Positions 40,519 through 49,357 of a DNA stretch of 64,000 nucleotides are shown piece by piece. Below the pieces are notes generated by a model. The model made no database searches, was not told the DNA's origin, and saw only the letters and a program-made list of their open reading frames with translations. Position 1 is the first letter of the stretch. Every line of letters starts with the position of its first letter. A program made the position numbers and the translations under genes. This DNA is from Plantibacter flavus (GTDB lineage Bacteria > Actinomycetota > Actinomycetes > Actinomycetales > Microbacteriaceae). The stretch is taken from positions 372,001-436,000 of the forward strand of contig NZ_CP019402.1 in assembly GCF_002024505.1 (NCBI RefSeq), written 5' to 3'.

Positions 40519-41766
40519 ATGGACACCCAGCTCCAGAACCCGAACCAGCCGCAGCCCCCGAACCGGTCGGAGACACCGACGCCGAGGCGTCGCCGGACCC
40601 GCACGGTGATCGCCGTCTCGGTGGTGGCCGCCCTCCTCGCCGGAACCGTCTCCCTCGGGGCCTGGTACCGCAGCACCGACCGGGCCGCGGCCGCTGCGTC
40701 CGCATCCGCGCCGCTGCAGGATCGCATGCAGTCCCTCGTCGACGCCGGCTACCCCGCTGCGCTCGCCTCGGCGATCGGACCGGACGGTGAGGCGATCGAC
40801 GTCGCGGCCGGTATCGGCGACCTCGCGACCGACGAGCCGGCCCCGGTCGACGGCGAGGTGCGGATCGCGAGCAACACGAAGATGTTCGTCTCGACCGTCG
40901 TCCTGCAGCTCGTCCAGGAGGGGAAGGTCGCGCTCGACGCCCCGATCGACACCTACCTCCCCGGGCTCATCACCGGCGACGGCATCGACGGCACCCGCAT
41001 CTCGGTCCGTCAGCTGCTGCAGCACACGGCGGGGCTCCCCGAGTACGCCGACCAGATCGCCGCCGACGCGTTCGCGGCCCAGGAGCGCTACATCTCGCCT
41101 CGCGACATGCTCGATGTCGCCCTCGCGAAGCCCGCCGTGTTCGCGCCGGGTGAGCGCTGGGAGTACAGCAACACGAACTACCTCCTACTGGGCCTGCTGG
41201 TCGAGGCCGTCACCGATCGAGCGTTGCCGCAGCAGATCGACGAGCGCATCGTCAAACCGCTCGACCTCGAGCACACCTACTTCCCGGCGCCGGGCGAACG
41301 CGAGCTGCGCGGTGAGCACCCGCACGGGTACCACGCGAAGACCGTCGGCGACCTCCTTGACATCACGGCCCTCGACTCCTCCTTCGCCTGGTCCGCCGGG
41401 GCCATGGTGTCCACACCGCACGAGCTCAACGTCTTCATGCAGGCCCTGCTCGACGGTGAACTGCTGGACGAGGAGAGCCTCGCCGAGATGCAGACCACGG
41501 TTCCGGCCGGCGATGAGCTGTGGCCGGAAGCGAGCTACGGACTTGGCCTGCAGCGGTACCCGCTCAGCTGCGGTGGCGCCGCGTGGGGACACGGTGGCGA
41601 CATCCCGGGGACCCAGACGCGTAACGCGGTCGGTCCCGACGGGACGGCCGTCACCATCGCGGTCACCTCGCTGCCGTGGGCGGTTGTGTCCCCCGACGAC
41701 CACGAGCGGTTGATGGAGCAGTACCGGATCGTCGTCGACGCGCTCGACGCGACGCTCTGCGAGTGA
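40519..41766 (+). CDS. Membrane-anchored serine hydrolase / D-Ala-D-Ala carboxypeptidase-like
   Basis: 415 aa. Basic N-terminus then one membrane helix (TVIAVSVVAALLAGTVSLGAWY), so the catalytic domain is outside the cell. Class C / R61-type motifs: SNTK (SxxK) in RIASNTKMFVSTVVLQ, YSN in RWEYSNTNYLLLGLL, and HGG in AAWGHGGDIPGTQTRN. It may trim peptidoglycan peptides or hydrolyse a beta-lactam or peptide. Lies between an ABC exporter and a two-component system, a setting common in cell-wall-antibiotic defence; the precise substrate is unknown. Confidence 0.9.
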   Translation: MDTQLQNPNQPQPPNRSETPTPRRRRTRTVIAVSVVAALLAGTVSLGAWYRSTDRAAAAASASAPLQDRMQSLVDAGYPAALASAIGPDGEAIDVAAGIGDLATDEPAPVDGEVRIASNTKMFVSTVVLQLVQEGKVALDAPIDTYLPGLITGDGIDGTRISVRQLLQHTAGLPEYADQIAADAFAAQERYISPRDMLDVALAKPAVFAPGERWEYSNTNYLLLGLLVEAVTDRALPQQIDERIVKPLDLEHTYFPAPGERELRGEHPHGYHAKTVGDLLDITALDSSFAWSAGAMVSTPHELNVFMQALLDGELLDEESLAEMQTTVPAGDELWPEASYGLGLQRYPLSCGGAAWGHGGDIPGTQTRNAVGPDGTAVTIAVTSLPWAVVSPDDHERLMEQYRIVVDALDATLCE

Positions 41767-41837
41767 TGACCGGTCTCCACCGCACGTCGAGCGTCGGCTC
41801 CCTCCGGGGCCGGCGTTCGACGTGGTTGACTCGACGC

Positions 41838-43124
41838 ATGACCTCTCCCGCACGGCGCGCACCGCTCGCGGACCGCCTGCGCTCGGCTCTCCCGCCGCTC
41901 CTGGTGCTCGCCGGTGCGGTGGGCTACCTCGGTGTCGACCCGTGGGTGGGTGGGCTGCATCCGGTGCCAGGCCAGATCCCGGCCTGGGTGCATGCCGGGC
42001 TGGTCGTCCTCCAGGCCGTCGCGATGCTGCAGCGCGTCAGGTATCCGGTCGCAGTGTTCGCGGTGGTCGTCGCCCTGGACCTCGTCATCCTCGGCACCAC
42101 CAGTGGTGAACTCGGCATCGGCTCGCTCGGCGTGATCCTGGCGACGTACGCGCTCGCGCGACGGCGGGAACGGCGGACCGTCGTGACCGCGCTGGTCGTG
42201 GGTGCGGCCGCCACGACGATGGTCGGCGGGATCGCGATGGTCCTCGGCTCATCGGAGCAGCCGCTCGTCCTCGTGTTCGCGGTCGTCGCGCGCATCGCGC
42301 TGCAGTACGTCCTCCCAGCGGGTGTCGCCGAGTACGCCAGGGGGCGTGAGCGCTTGTTGTCGGCAATCGAGGACCAGGCGCGCATGGCCGAGAACGAGCG
42401 TCGGATCAGTGCGCAGAACGACCTCCGGGCCGAACGCACGGCGCTCGCCCGCGAACTGCACGACATCGCCGGGCACCACCTGTCGGGGATCATCGTCAGT
42501 GCCCAGGCGGCCAGCGCGCTGGTCGAGCGCGACCCGGAACGCGCTCGGGCGATGCTCCAGACGGTGCAGTCGGACGCACGGACGACGCTCGTGGATCTGC
42601 GGCGGACGGTCGGCCTGCTGCGCAGCGATGATGCGGACGTCCAGCGCGGCGGAGACGGATCGACGCTCGGTCCGGCGACAACCCCGACCATTTCGGCGAT
42701 CCCGGAACTCGTCGAGGCGGCGCGGTCGCGTGGGCAGCACGTCGCGTACACCGTGACCGGTGAGCCTCGGGTGCTGGGTCCGCTCGCGGAGACGGCCGCG
42801 TACCGGACCGTCCAGGAGTCGCTCGCAAACGCCGCTCGCCATGCGCCCGGAGCCGTCTGCCGCGTCGCGGTGCGGTTCGAGGTGGACGCGATCGAACTCA
42901 CCGTGACGAACGCCGCGTCGTCGCAGCGGCCTGCTTCACCGTCGCGCGACGGCTACGGCCTCTGGGGCATGCGCGAGCGCGCCGAACTCATCGGAGCGCG
43001 TTTGACCTCGGCACCGACGGACGAGGGCGGGTGGCGCAACCGCCTGACCATCCCTGACGAGCACCGTCCCGACGAGCACCGCCCCGAGGAGCACCGTCCC
43101 GACCAGCATCGGAGTGATTCATGA
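41838..43124 (+). CDS. DesK/NarX-type sensor histidine kinase
   Basis: 428 aa from the ATG at 41838. Five or six membrane helices, then HisKA_3 motif ERTALARELHDIAGHHLSGI (His near 217) and ATPase boxes TVQESLANAARHAPGAVC and DGYGLWGMRERAELIG. The C-terminal tail is a near-perfect pentapeptide repeat (DEHRP, DEHRP, EEHRP, DQHRS) encoded by a 15-bp tandem repeat at 43056-43112 that looks recently expanded. Its stop overlaps the response regulator start (ATGA). Confidence 0.92.
   Translation: MTSPARRAPLADRLRSALPPLLVLAGAVGYLGVDPWVGGLHPVPGQIPAWVHAGLVVLQAVAMLQRVRYPVAVFAVVVALDLVILGTTSGELGIGSLGVILATYALARRRERRTVVTALVVGAAATTMVGGIAMVLGSSEQPLVLVFAVVARIALQYVLPAGVAEYARGRERLLSAIEDQARMAENERRISAQNDLRAERTALARELHDIAGHHLSGIIVSAQAASALVERDPERARAMLQTVQSDARTTLVDLRRTVGLLRSDDADVQRGGDGSTLGPATTPTISAIPELVEAARSRGQHVAYTVTGEPRVLGPLAETAAYRTVQESLANAARHAPGAVCRVAVRFEVDAIELTVTNAASSQRPASPSRDGYGLWGMRERAELIGARLTSAPTDEGGWRNRLTIPDEHRPDEHRPEEHRPDQHRSDS
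43056..43112 (+). repeat. 15-bp tandem repeat at the 3' end of the kinase gene
   Basis: Three full units (GACGAGCACCGTCCC and close variants) and a partial fourth. The unit length is a multiple of three, so copy-number change would only lengthen the DEHRP tail without breaking the frame. Confidence 0.85.
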
Positions 43125-43783
43125 TCCGCCTCCTCATCGCCGACGACCAGGCGGTCGTCCGCGCCGGCCTCTCGGTGATCCTCGGCGCCGAGCCCGACAT
43201 CGAGGTCGTCGGTGAGGCGATCGACGGTGCCGACGCGGTGCGCTTGGCGAAGGAACTGCGGCCCGACCTGATCTGCATGGACATCCGGATGCCGGGCACG
43301 GACGGGATCGCGGCGACCCGCACGATCACGGCGGACCCTGAGCTCGACGCCGACGTCCTCATCCTCACGACCTTCGACGTCGACGCGGACGTGTTCGCCG
43401 CCCTCGAGGCCGGTGCGGCAGGCTTCCTCCTCAAGGGCGCCGATGAGGCGACGCTGCTCGCCGCGATCCGGTCCGTCGCAGCGGGGGAGGGGACGCTCGA
43501 CCAACGCCTCACCCGTCGCATCCTCCGCGAGTTCTCAGAGCGCCGACGGGAGACGCCCGCGGCCGCGATGGCACCGGCGGAGTCGCCGCTCACCGATCGC
43601 GAATTCGAGGTCCTCGACCTCCTGTCGCAGGGCTTGTCCAACGCCGAGATCGCCGAGCGACTCTTCGTCGAGCCCACCACGGTGAAGTACCACCTCGCCG
43701 GTCTGCTGCAGAAGACCGGAGCGCGCGACCGCCTCCAGGCCGTGTTGTGGGGGATCCGCGCGGGGCTCATCGACCCGCGGTGA
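43121..43783 (+). CDS. NarL/FixJ-family response regulator
   Basis: 220 aa. Receiver with IADDQAVV acidic pair, phosphoacceptor Asp in PDLICMDIRMPGTDG (residue 54), Lys in GFLLKGADE. LuxR helix-turn-helix LTDREFEVLDLLSQGLSNAEIAERLFVEPTTVKYHL, a close textbook match. Co-translated with the kinase; probably controls the ABC/serine-hydrolase genes upstream. Confidence 0.94.
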   Translation: MIRLLIADDQAVVRAGLSVILGAEPDIEVVGEAIDGADAVRLAKELRPDLICMDIRMPGTDGIAATRTITADPELDADVLILTTFDVDADVFAALEAGAAGFLLKGADEATLLAAIRSVAAGEGTLDQRLTRRILREFSERRRETPAAAMAPAESPLTDREFEVLDLLSQGLSNAEIAERLFVEPTTVKYHLAGLLQKTGARDRLQAVLWGIRAGLIDPR

Positions 43784-43952
43784 GCGCTGGGTGGCGATGG
43801 TGCGGGCGCTATGCGTCGCCTGGTGCGCTGAGCCCCGAGGACGCGAGACGACCGGGAACGGCAAGGGAGGACCGGCAGGCGTTCACGGCTGTACGTCGCA
43901 CTGCTCATCACAGCGCCGGACACGGTGGTCTCTCCAACACCTATAGCGGTCG

Positions 43953-43992
43953 CAGTTCCCGCGCCGAAGCCGTGCCATCGGCGCGGGAACTG
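43953..43992. terminator. Bidirectional terminator between response regulator and island
   Basis: Perfect 15-bp arms CAGTTCCCGCGCCGA and TCGGCGCGGGAACTG around a 10-base loop, ending 5 bp before the stop of the convergent beta-helix gene. It marks the point where base composition drops. The preceding 43784-43952 holds nothing recognisable. Confidence 0.8.
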
Positions 43993-43997
43993 TTGCG

Positions 43998-45794
43998 TTA
44001 CTTGAGCCCGACGGGCCCGTAACCCCTCGACCCGGTCTCCCAGACGTTGAAGGCTCCTGATCCTGCACTCCCTGCACCCACGACCGTGATCCCGGTACTG
44101 CTGGCAGTGATCGGGGTGGGGTCGCGGAAGGTGTCGCCACCGTTCTCCTCAGTACTGAGGAGCCAGTAAGTGCCGGGGGCGAGGTTCACTCCTGAAGAGA
44201 GGGTGCAGTATTTCAGACCGTCAGAATCGGTTGTCAGCGTGGGGTAGACCACACAGCGAGCGACGACGGACTTGTCGGAGTCTCGATAGAGGTTGATCGA
44301 GTGGGGACGGTAGTCGCCGGCTGTGGCGTATCGTCCCAGCCCCGTCACCGTGCGGCTGCCTGAGAGCGTGAGCTTGATTCCCGCCTGGACCGTCACATCG
44401 TTGCGGCTGGCACCGATCGGTGCGCCATAAGACAGGGCGGCGGGGGCGGTGGTGGGTGTCTTCGACGTCGGAGCGGCAGCGACTGTGGTGGAGGTGACGG
44501 TGGCCTGCGCGATGTCCTTCATGCTGTAGGCGGACGTCGTTCCGCCGAGGGTGGGCTGGTTGTAGCTGTTTCTGAGCAAGAGTCCGGCGAGTTGGCCTGA
44601 GCCTCCCGTCTGGTCTGCTCGGATGCCCGCGGCGTTGATGGGGTTGCTTCCAGGGCTGCGACCCCAGCGGGAGATCGTGGTGTTCTCGACGTTGATGTCG
44701 GTCATGGCGCCGTTGCCGGAGTTGTCGAAGAGCATCAGCCCGGCGCCGTCGGTGAGGTCGATCGTGGAATTCGTGAGGCTGATGTTGTCGCCGACGCCTT
44801 CGAAGTCGAATCCTGCTCCGTCGTAGTCGTTTGCCGCGTTCCGGCTGACGTTGCGAATGTGTATGAGGTTGAAGGAAACATCTCGGCTGTAGGCGACGAC
44901 GAGGCCCGCAGTGCCGTAGTTGTTGACTGCTCCGCCTGAGTCGAAGGCGCGCAGGTTGGAGAATGAGCCACCGTTGACGAACAACACGTTGAACCCCCAG
45001 AGTGCCCCGTTGATGACTTGGAGGTTGTCCATCGTGACGTTGCGGATCCATTGGTGGCTGCCCTGTTCGGACATCTGGAATCCATCTGAGTTCGTGACCA
45101 GCCCCCCGAACCAGGTTGCCGCGCCCACATCGCTGAAGGTGGAGTTGGTGACGCTGAAGCCGGTCAGAGCGGTCTTGCGGCTGGGCGGGTTCGCCTTGTT
45201 CGTCTTCGAACCATCCGCGGCCGAGTCGTAGGTCTTCACCACGATCGCTGCCGACGTGTGGTTGTACAACGAATAGTTGCTGTTGAAGGTCGGGGTCAGG
45301 CTACTGACCTGCACGGAATCGATGGCGACATCCTGGCGGTTCGAGACGTTGCTGTACGAGAGTGCAATGCCCTCGTAGGCGTTGGATACGGCAATGTTGT
45401 TGATTCGCCAGTATCCGACTCCGTCGAGTTTCACGCCCTGGCTGTCGAGGACACCTGGTGAGATCAGCGGGAGACTGCCAGAACCATAGGCGGACAGTGT
45501 GATGGGCGCACCGGCCATTCCGCTTTCCGTGAAGACGAGTCCTCCGCCTGTCCAGGTGTCTCCGCGCTTGAGCAGTAGCTGATCGCCTGGTTGGAAGGTC
45601 CTGGAGTTGAGCGAGTCGAGCGTCTTCCAGGGTGACGACGAGGAGGTGCCTGTGTTGGTGTCCGAGCCTGAGGACGAGCTGACGTAGTAGACGGTGCCCG
45701 CCGCTTGAGCCGGACTCGCGACGATGACGACGCCCAGCGCCGAGATGATGGCCGCCGCGGCTATGACGGCGACGGATCGAAGCATTCTTTTCAC
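43998..45794 (-). CDS. Secreted right-handed beta-helix protein, probable polysaccharide lyase or glycosidase
   Basis: 598 aa from a GTG at 45794 with AAGAGGA 5 bases upstream. Sec signal VAVIAAAAIISALGVVIVAS followed by PAQA cleavage near residue 32. Residues 35-430 read as a parallel beta-helix: an opening YYVSSSSGSDTNTGTSSSSP typical of pectate-lyase-like proteins, then many Asn-rich coils (SNVSNRQDVAIDSVQV, NISLTNSTIDLTDG, NISLTN). After a Thr/Ala/Pro linker comes a C-terminal beta-sandwich (470-598) with a Cys pair. Such proteins cleave pectin-like polymers; the catalytic class is not certain. An operator of the LacI type lies upstream. Confidence 0.8.
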   Translation of the reverse strand: MKRMLRSVAVIAAAAIISALGVVIVASPAQAAGTVYYVSSSSGSDTNTGTSSSSPWKTLDSLNSRTFQPGDQLLLKRGDTWTGGGLVFTESGMAGAPITLSAYGSGSLPLISPGVLDSQGVKLDGVGYWRINNIAVSNAYEGIALSYSNVSNRQDVAIDSVQVSSLTPTFNSNYSLYNHTSAAIVVKTYDSAADGSKTNKANPPSRKTALTGFSVTNSTFSDVGAATWFGGLVTNSDGFQMSEQGSHQWIRNVTMDNLQVINGALWGFNVLFVNGGSFSNLRAFDSGGAVNNYGTAGLVVAYSRDVSFNLIHIRNVSRNAANDYDGAGFDFEGVGDNISLTNSTIDLTDGAGLMLFDNSGNGAMTDINVENTTISRWGRSPGSNPINAAGIRADQTGGSGQLAGLLLRNSYNQPTLGGTTSAYSMKDIAQATVTSTTVAAAPTSKTPTTAPAALSYGAPIGASRNDVTVQAGIKLTLSGSRTVTGLGRYATAGDYRPHSINLYRDSDKSVVARCVVYPTLTTDSDGLKYCTLSSGVNLAPGTYWLLSTEENGGDTFRDPTPITASSTGITVVGAGSAGSGAFNVWETGSRGYGPVGLK

Positions 45795-45866
45795 CGATGT
45801 CCTCTTCCTTGAGGTCTTCGAGGCCTGTCTCGTTGACCGGTCTCAACATCAAGGTGTACAGCAGTA

Positions 45867-45881
45867 GGTGAAATTGTTCAA
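45867..45881. promoter_or_regulatory. LacI-type operator upstream of the beta-helix gene
   Basis: GGTGAAATTGTTCAA, on the other strand TTGAACAATTTCACC, matches the two sites at the LacI/ABC promoter region. It lies 73 bp before the beta-helix start. The rest of 45795-45982 shows nothing else. Confidence 0.6.
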
Positions 45882-45982
45882 TAGATCATGATGGCAAGCA
45901 AGACATTGCCTAGCGGTTCCATCCAGGTCCGCCGGCCGAAGACGACCGTCTGCACCCGAAGGCGCTGACGATCGTTCTCGGT

Positions 45983-46975
45983 TCAGGTCGAGGATCGCGA
46001 AACCACGTGGGGCGTGAAGAGCTCACCACTCACAACGGGGTAGTCCTTGGAGAGTGCCAGCTCGGCCGCGAGATGGCCGAGCTCGTACCGCGGCTGGTGG
46101 ACTGTCGTCAGTGAAACGGGGGCAATCTCCGCGCCCTCGATATCGTCGTAGCCGATGATCGCCACCTCGCCCGGGATGCGGAGGCCCGAACGAAGCGCCT
46201 CGGTCTCCAGTGCGAGAGCGATGACGTCGTTGGCGCAGACGACTGCGATCGGACGGGGTGTCCGGTCGAGGATCGCGCGCGCCGCAGCGGACCGCGCTCG
46301 GGGGGAATTGGAGGCGGCGTCCACGCGCAGGATCCCGTCAGGATCGAGACCGGCGGCTTTGTAGGCTGCACAGCAACCTGCGAAGCGCTCGTGGATTTGT
46401 GTCTCGGCCTCGGGTGCCCCCAGGAAAGCAACCTGCCGATGGCCGCGCTCGAGCAGATGCTCCATGGCGAGGACTCCGCCGCGGTAGTCGTCGACGTCGA
46501 TCGCTGGATATGGATGATCGGGCAGGTGGCTTCCGAGTGTGACAACCCGAACCCCGGATTGCTGGAGGGTGTGTAGCAGGTTCTCATTCGTCGTGGACGC
46601 AACAGCGATCACGGCGCTGACGCGCATTTCAGAAAGAGCCTTCGCGTAGTGTCGCTCTCGCTCGAGGTCGCCCTCGGTGTTGCATGAGACGACGACGTGA
46701 CCGTGCGCGATCGCAACATCCTCGATGCCACGCGCCACCTCGAGGAAGAACGGATTGCCGCTGTCGGGCACGATGAACGCGATCACGTGGCTTCGCCCGC
46801 CCCGCATGACCCTGACGGCGACATTGGGAACGAACTGCAGCTCTTCGATAGCTGCATCAATGCGTTTGCGTGTCGATTCGGCGAGAGGCTTGGTGCCGTT
46901 GAGGTAGTTCGACATCGTGCCGATGGAAACGCCGGCTACGCGTGCCACATCGCGAATCGTGCTCTGCGCTGCCAT
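45983..46975 (-). CDS. LacI-family transcriptional repressor
   Basis: 330 aa. N-terminal helix-turn-helix STIRDVARVAGVSIGTMSNYLNGTKPLAESTRKRI, then hinge region RVMRGGRSHVIAF and a periplasmic-binding-protein-like sugar domain (PDSGNPFFLEVARGIEDVA, CANDVIALALETEAL, IIGYDDIEGAEIAPVSLTTV). Represses transport and degradation genes until an oligosaccharide binds. Divergent from the sugar ABC operon; one probable operator lies in its own promoter and two more control the flanking genes. Confidence 0.94.
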   Translation of the reverse strand: MAAQSTIRDVARVAGVSIGTMSNYLNGTKPLAESTRKRIDAAIEELQFVPNVAVRVMRGGRSHVIAFIVPDSGNPFFLEVARGIEDVAIAHGHVVVSCNTEGDLERERHYAKALSEMRVSAVIAVASTTNENLLHTLQQSGVRVVTLGSHLPDHPYPAIDVDDYRGGVLAMEHLLERGHRQVAFLGAPEAETQIHERFAGCCAAYKAAGLDPDGILRVDAASNSPRARSAAARAILDRTPRPIAVVCANDVIALALETEALRSGLRIPGEVAIIGYDDIEGAEIAPVSLTTVHQPRYELGHLAAELALSKDYPVVSGELFTPHVVSRSST

Positions 46976-46989
46976 CGCGGCCTCCTCAT

Positions 46990-47078
46990 GTGAACAGTTT
47001 CAACCTAGTACACGCCCCGACTTGACACGTTGCGGGTCGAGACCATAGCGTCGCGTGCAGCAGGTGAACCATTTCACC
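46990..47078 (+). promoter_or_regulatory. Sugar ABC operon promoter with two LacI operators
   Basis: GTGAACAGTTTCAAC at 46990-47004 sits 15 bp from the lacI-type start (autoregulation). TTGACA at 47022-47027 and TAGCGT at 47046-47051 (18-bp spacer) form a promoter toward the binding-protein gene. GGTGAACCATTTCACC at 47063-47078, a near-perfect palindrome, lies just past the expected start of transcription. Confidence 0.7.
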
Positions 47079-47101
47079 AACCACAGCAAGGGAGCATGAC
47101 A

Positions 47102-48424
47102 ATGACGTTACGCATGACCAGGCGTTTGGCTGCCGCCATCGCCGCGGCTACAGGCTCGGCCCTTCTCCTCGCCGGTTGCGTGGGCGGGTCAGGCGGAGCA
47201 GACGCCACGACCGCTGACGGACCCCAAACCGTCACATGGTGGACTTGGAACGCCATCAGCCCTGATGACACGATCAAGCAGTTCGAAGACGCCAACCCGA
47301 ACATCACCGTCGACTACAAGCTCTACAGCTACAGCGACTATGTCACCGCGATCCGCACGGGGCTGACGTCCTCGGACGGCCCAGACGTATTCCAGCTCCA
47401 GCCTGGTGACCTCGTCACCAATCTGGGTCCCCTGGCCCTCCCGCTCGACGACGACCTCGCCGCGAACGGCGGCACCGACAACATCAACGCCGCAGGTCTC
47501 GCGCAACTGCAGCTCGACGGCAAGCAGGTGGCCCTGCCGTCCTACATGAGTGGTGCCGGCCTGATCTACTACAACGCTTCGATCCTCGATCAGCTCGGTG
47601 TGTCTGTACCGAAGAACTTCGACGAGTGGAAGGCCGCATGCGCCACGATCGAAGCCGCCGGCTACGACTGCCTGGCGCACGGCGCCAAAGACGCCTGGGC
47701 GAATACTGACGTTTACCTGTCACTCATCAACAGCATCGACCCCGGCATCGTCTACGACGCGATCGAGGGCAAAGCCGACTGGACCGGAGACAGCTTCATT
47801 CAAGCCATGCAGGCTTGGAGTGATCTGTTCACCTCAGGCATCATTCCCAGCGGCTCGACTGCCGCGGCAGAATACCCCGACGCGTTCGGCGACCTCCTGA
47901 CCAAGAAGGCGGCGTTCATCGCACTGGGCACCTGGAACACGCCTGGCACGATGACGAAGGAGGGTATCGAGGTCTCTCAGGGCACCGTGACCGAGCCGAT
48001 CGACAGCGTGTACCTCTCCGCGCCGTTCCCCGCCCCCGTGACAGGGGATGAACCGACAGGTCTCTTCGGCGGTCCAGACAACGGTTGGGCTGTCTCGGCC
48101 AAGAGTGACGCGCAGACCGCCGCCCTGAAGTTCCTGAACTTCCTCTCACTCGGCGGCGGTCAGAACATCCAAGCCGCGAACGGCAACTTCCCGGCCGTCC
48201 TCGATGTGCCCGTCGCCACCGATGACGTCATCGACCAGCGCCAGGTAGCCGACATCGAAAAACAACAGTCGGACTTGCAGAACCTCGTCGGAGCCCGACA
48301 GCTCCCGTACGCGGACCTCTCGACCGCGTTGGGGGACGCGCTCTCCGCGGTCGCTGCGGGAACCGCATCGCCCGCAGATGCCATGGCGCAGGTCCAAGCG
48401 GTATCCGCGTCGCTGAGCCGCTAG
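47102..48424 (+). CDS. Sugar ABC transporter substrate-binding lipoprotein
   Basis: 440 aa from the ATG at 47102, because AAGGGAG ends 7 bases before it and would touch an ATG at 47096. Signal MTLRMTRRLAAAIAAATGSA with lipobox LAGC. Family-1 solute-binding fold: TVTWWTWNAISPDDTIKQFE, DVFQLQPGDLVTNLGPLA, SYMSGAGLIYYNASILDQLG. Captures an oligosaccharide outside the cell for the two permeases downstream. Strong hairpin after the stop, a common way to keep binding protein more abundant than permeases. Confidence 0.94.
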   Translation: MTLRMTRRLAAAIAAATGSALLLAGCVGGSGGADATTADGPQTVTWWTWNAISPDDTIKQFEDANPNITVDYKLYSYSDYVTAIRTGLTSSDGPDVFQLQPGDLVTNLGPLALPLDDDLAANGGTDNINAAGLAQLQLDGKQVALPSYMSGAGLIYYNASILDQLGVSVPKNFDEWKAACATIEAAGYDCLAHGAKDAWANTDVYLSLINSIDPGIVYDAIEGKADWTGDSFIQAMQAWSDLFTSGIIPSGSTAAAEYPDAFGDLLTKKAAFIALGTWNTPGTMTKEGIEVSQGTVTEPIDSVYLSAPFPAPVTGDEPTGLFGGPDNGWAVSAKSDAQTAALKFLNFLSLGGGQNIQAANGNFPAVLDVPVATDDVIDQRQVADIEKQQSDLQNLVGARQLPYADLSTALGDALSAVAAGTASPADAMAQVQAVSASLSR

Positions 48425-48430
48425 TCCCGA

Positions 48431-48462
48431 CTGAGGGTGCCTCGGTGCCGAGGCACCCTCAG
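48431..48462 (+). terminator. Intercistronic hairpin after the binding-protein gene
   Basis: Perfect 15-bp arms CTGAGGGTGCCTCGG and CCGAGGCACCCTCAG with 2 bases between. It lies between the binding-protein and first permease genes, so it probably attenuates transcription or stabilises the upstream message rather than stopping it fully. Confidence 0.8.
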
Positions 48463-48482
48463 TCCCTTTCGAAAGTAGCCCA

Positions 48483-49355
48483 GTGAATTCACGACGCGTA
48501 GCGTTGAGCTCGTATCTCTACCTGCTCCCCGCTCTCATCCTTGTCGTCGGCGTCGTCCACGTCGGCATCGTCGCCAATGCGTACTACTCCACGTTGGACT
48601 GGAACGGGGTGTCTCCCGACGCCTCGCAGGTCGGCGTCGGCAACTACGTCAAGCTCCTTCAAGATCCGGTTTTCTGGACTGCGCTTCGCAACACCTTCGC
48701 CTTCGCGGTAGCCACCATCGCGCTCCAGATGCTCTTCGGGTTCGTGCTCGCGACCTTGGTGCGCACCCGCACCGTGCTGCGGGGGCTGCTGCGGACGCTC
48801 GCCTTCGTTCCGGTGGTTCTCGCGCCCGCTGTCGTTGCGACGTCCTTTCGGTTTCTCCTCACCCCTGACGGGTCGATCAACGACCTACTGTCGATCGTGA
48901 CCGGGCAGAACATCGAGCAGGCTTGGCTGGCCGACCCCAATACCGCACTCACTGCGATCATCCTCATCAACGTGTGGCAGTACACCGGATACAGCTTCCT
49001 CATCTACGACGCGGCGATGGGGCAGATCGACACGTCAATCATCGAAGCCGCGCGGATCGATGGCGCCTCGAGTCTCCAGCTTCTCCGCCTTATCGTGGCG
49101 CCGCTGCTGTCGGGCTCGCACCTTGTTCTCGTGGTACTCGGTGTTATCAGCGCGCTGAAGACCTTCGACCTCGTCTACCTCACCACAGCGGGCGGCCCGG
49201 GAACGAGCACGCAGGTGCTCACGGGCTACATCTACCGACAAGTGATCGAGCAGTTCCATGCCGGTTACGGCGCGGCGCTGTCGATGGCACTCGTGGTGCT
49301 CGCCCTCATCTTCGCTGTCCTGCAGGTGCGCCTCACGTCCAGGAAGGTCAACTGA
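48483..49355 (+). CDS. Sugar ABC permease, MalF/UgpA-type
   Basis: 290 aa from a GTG; GAAAG is the only site upstream. Six membrane helices; the cytoplasmic EAA loop that contacts the ATPase is IIEAARIDGASSLQLLRLIV, and the N-terminal SSYLYLLPALILVVGVVHVG is typical of MalF-like partners. Forms the membrane channel with the next gene, which starts 3 bp downstream. Confidence 0.95.
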   Translation: MNSRRVALSSYLYLLPALILVVGVVHVGIVANAYYSTLDWNGVSPDASQVGVGNYVKLLQDPVFWTALRNTFAFAVATIALQMLFGFVLATLVRTRTVLRGLLRTLAFVPVVLAPAVVATSFRFLLTPDGSINDLLSIVTGQNIEQAWLADPNTALTAIILINVWQYTGYSFLIYDAAMGQIDTSIIEAARIDGASSLQLLRLIVAPLLSGSHLVLVVLGVISALKTFDLVYLTTAGGPGTSTQVLTGYIYRQVIEQFHAGYGAALSMALVVLALIFAVLQVRLTSRKVN

Positions 49356-49357
49356 TC

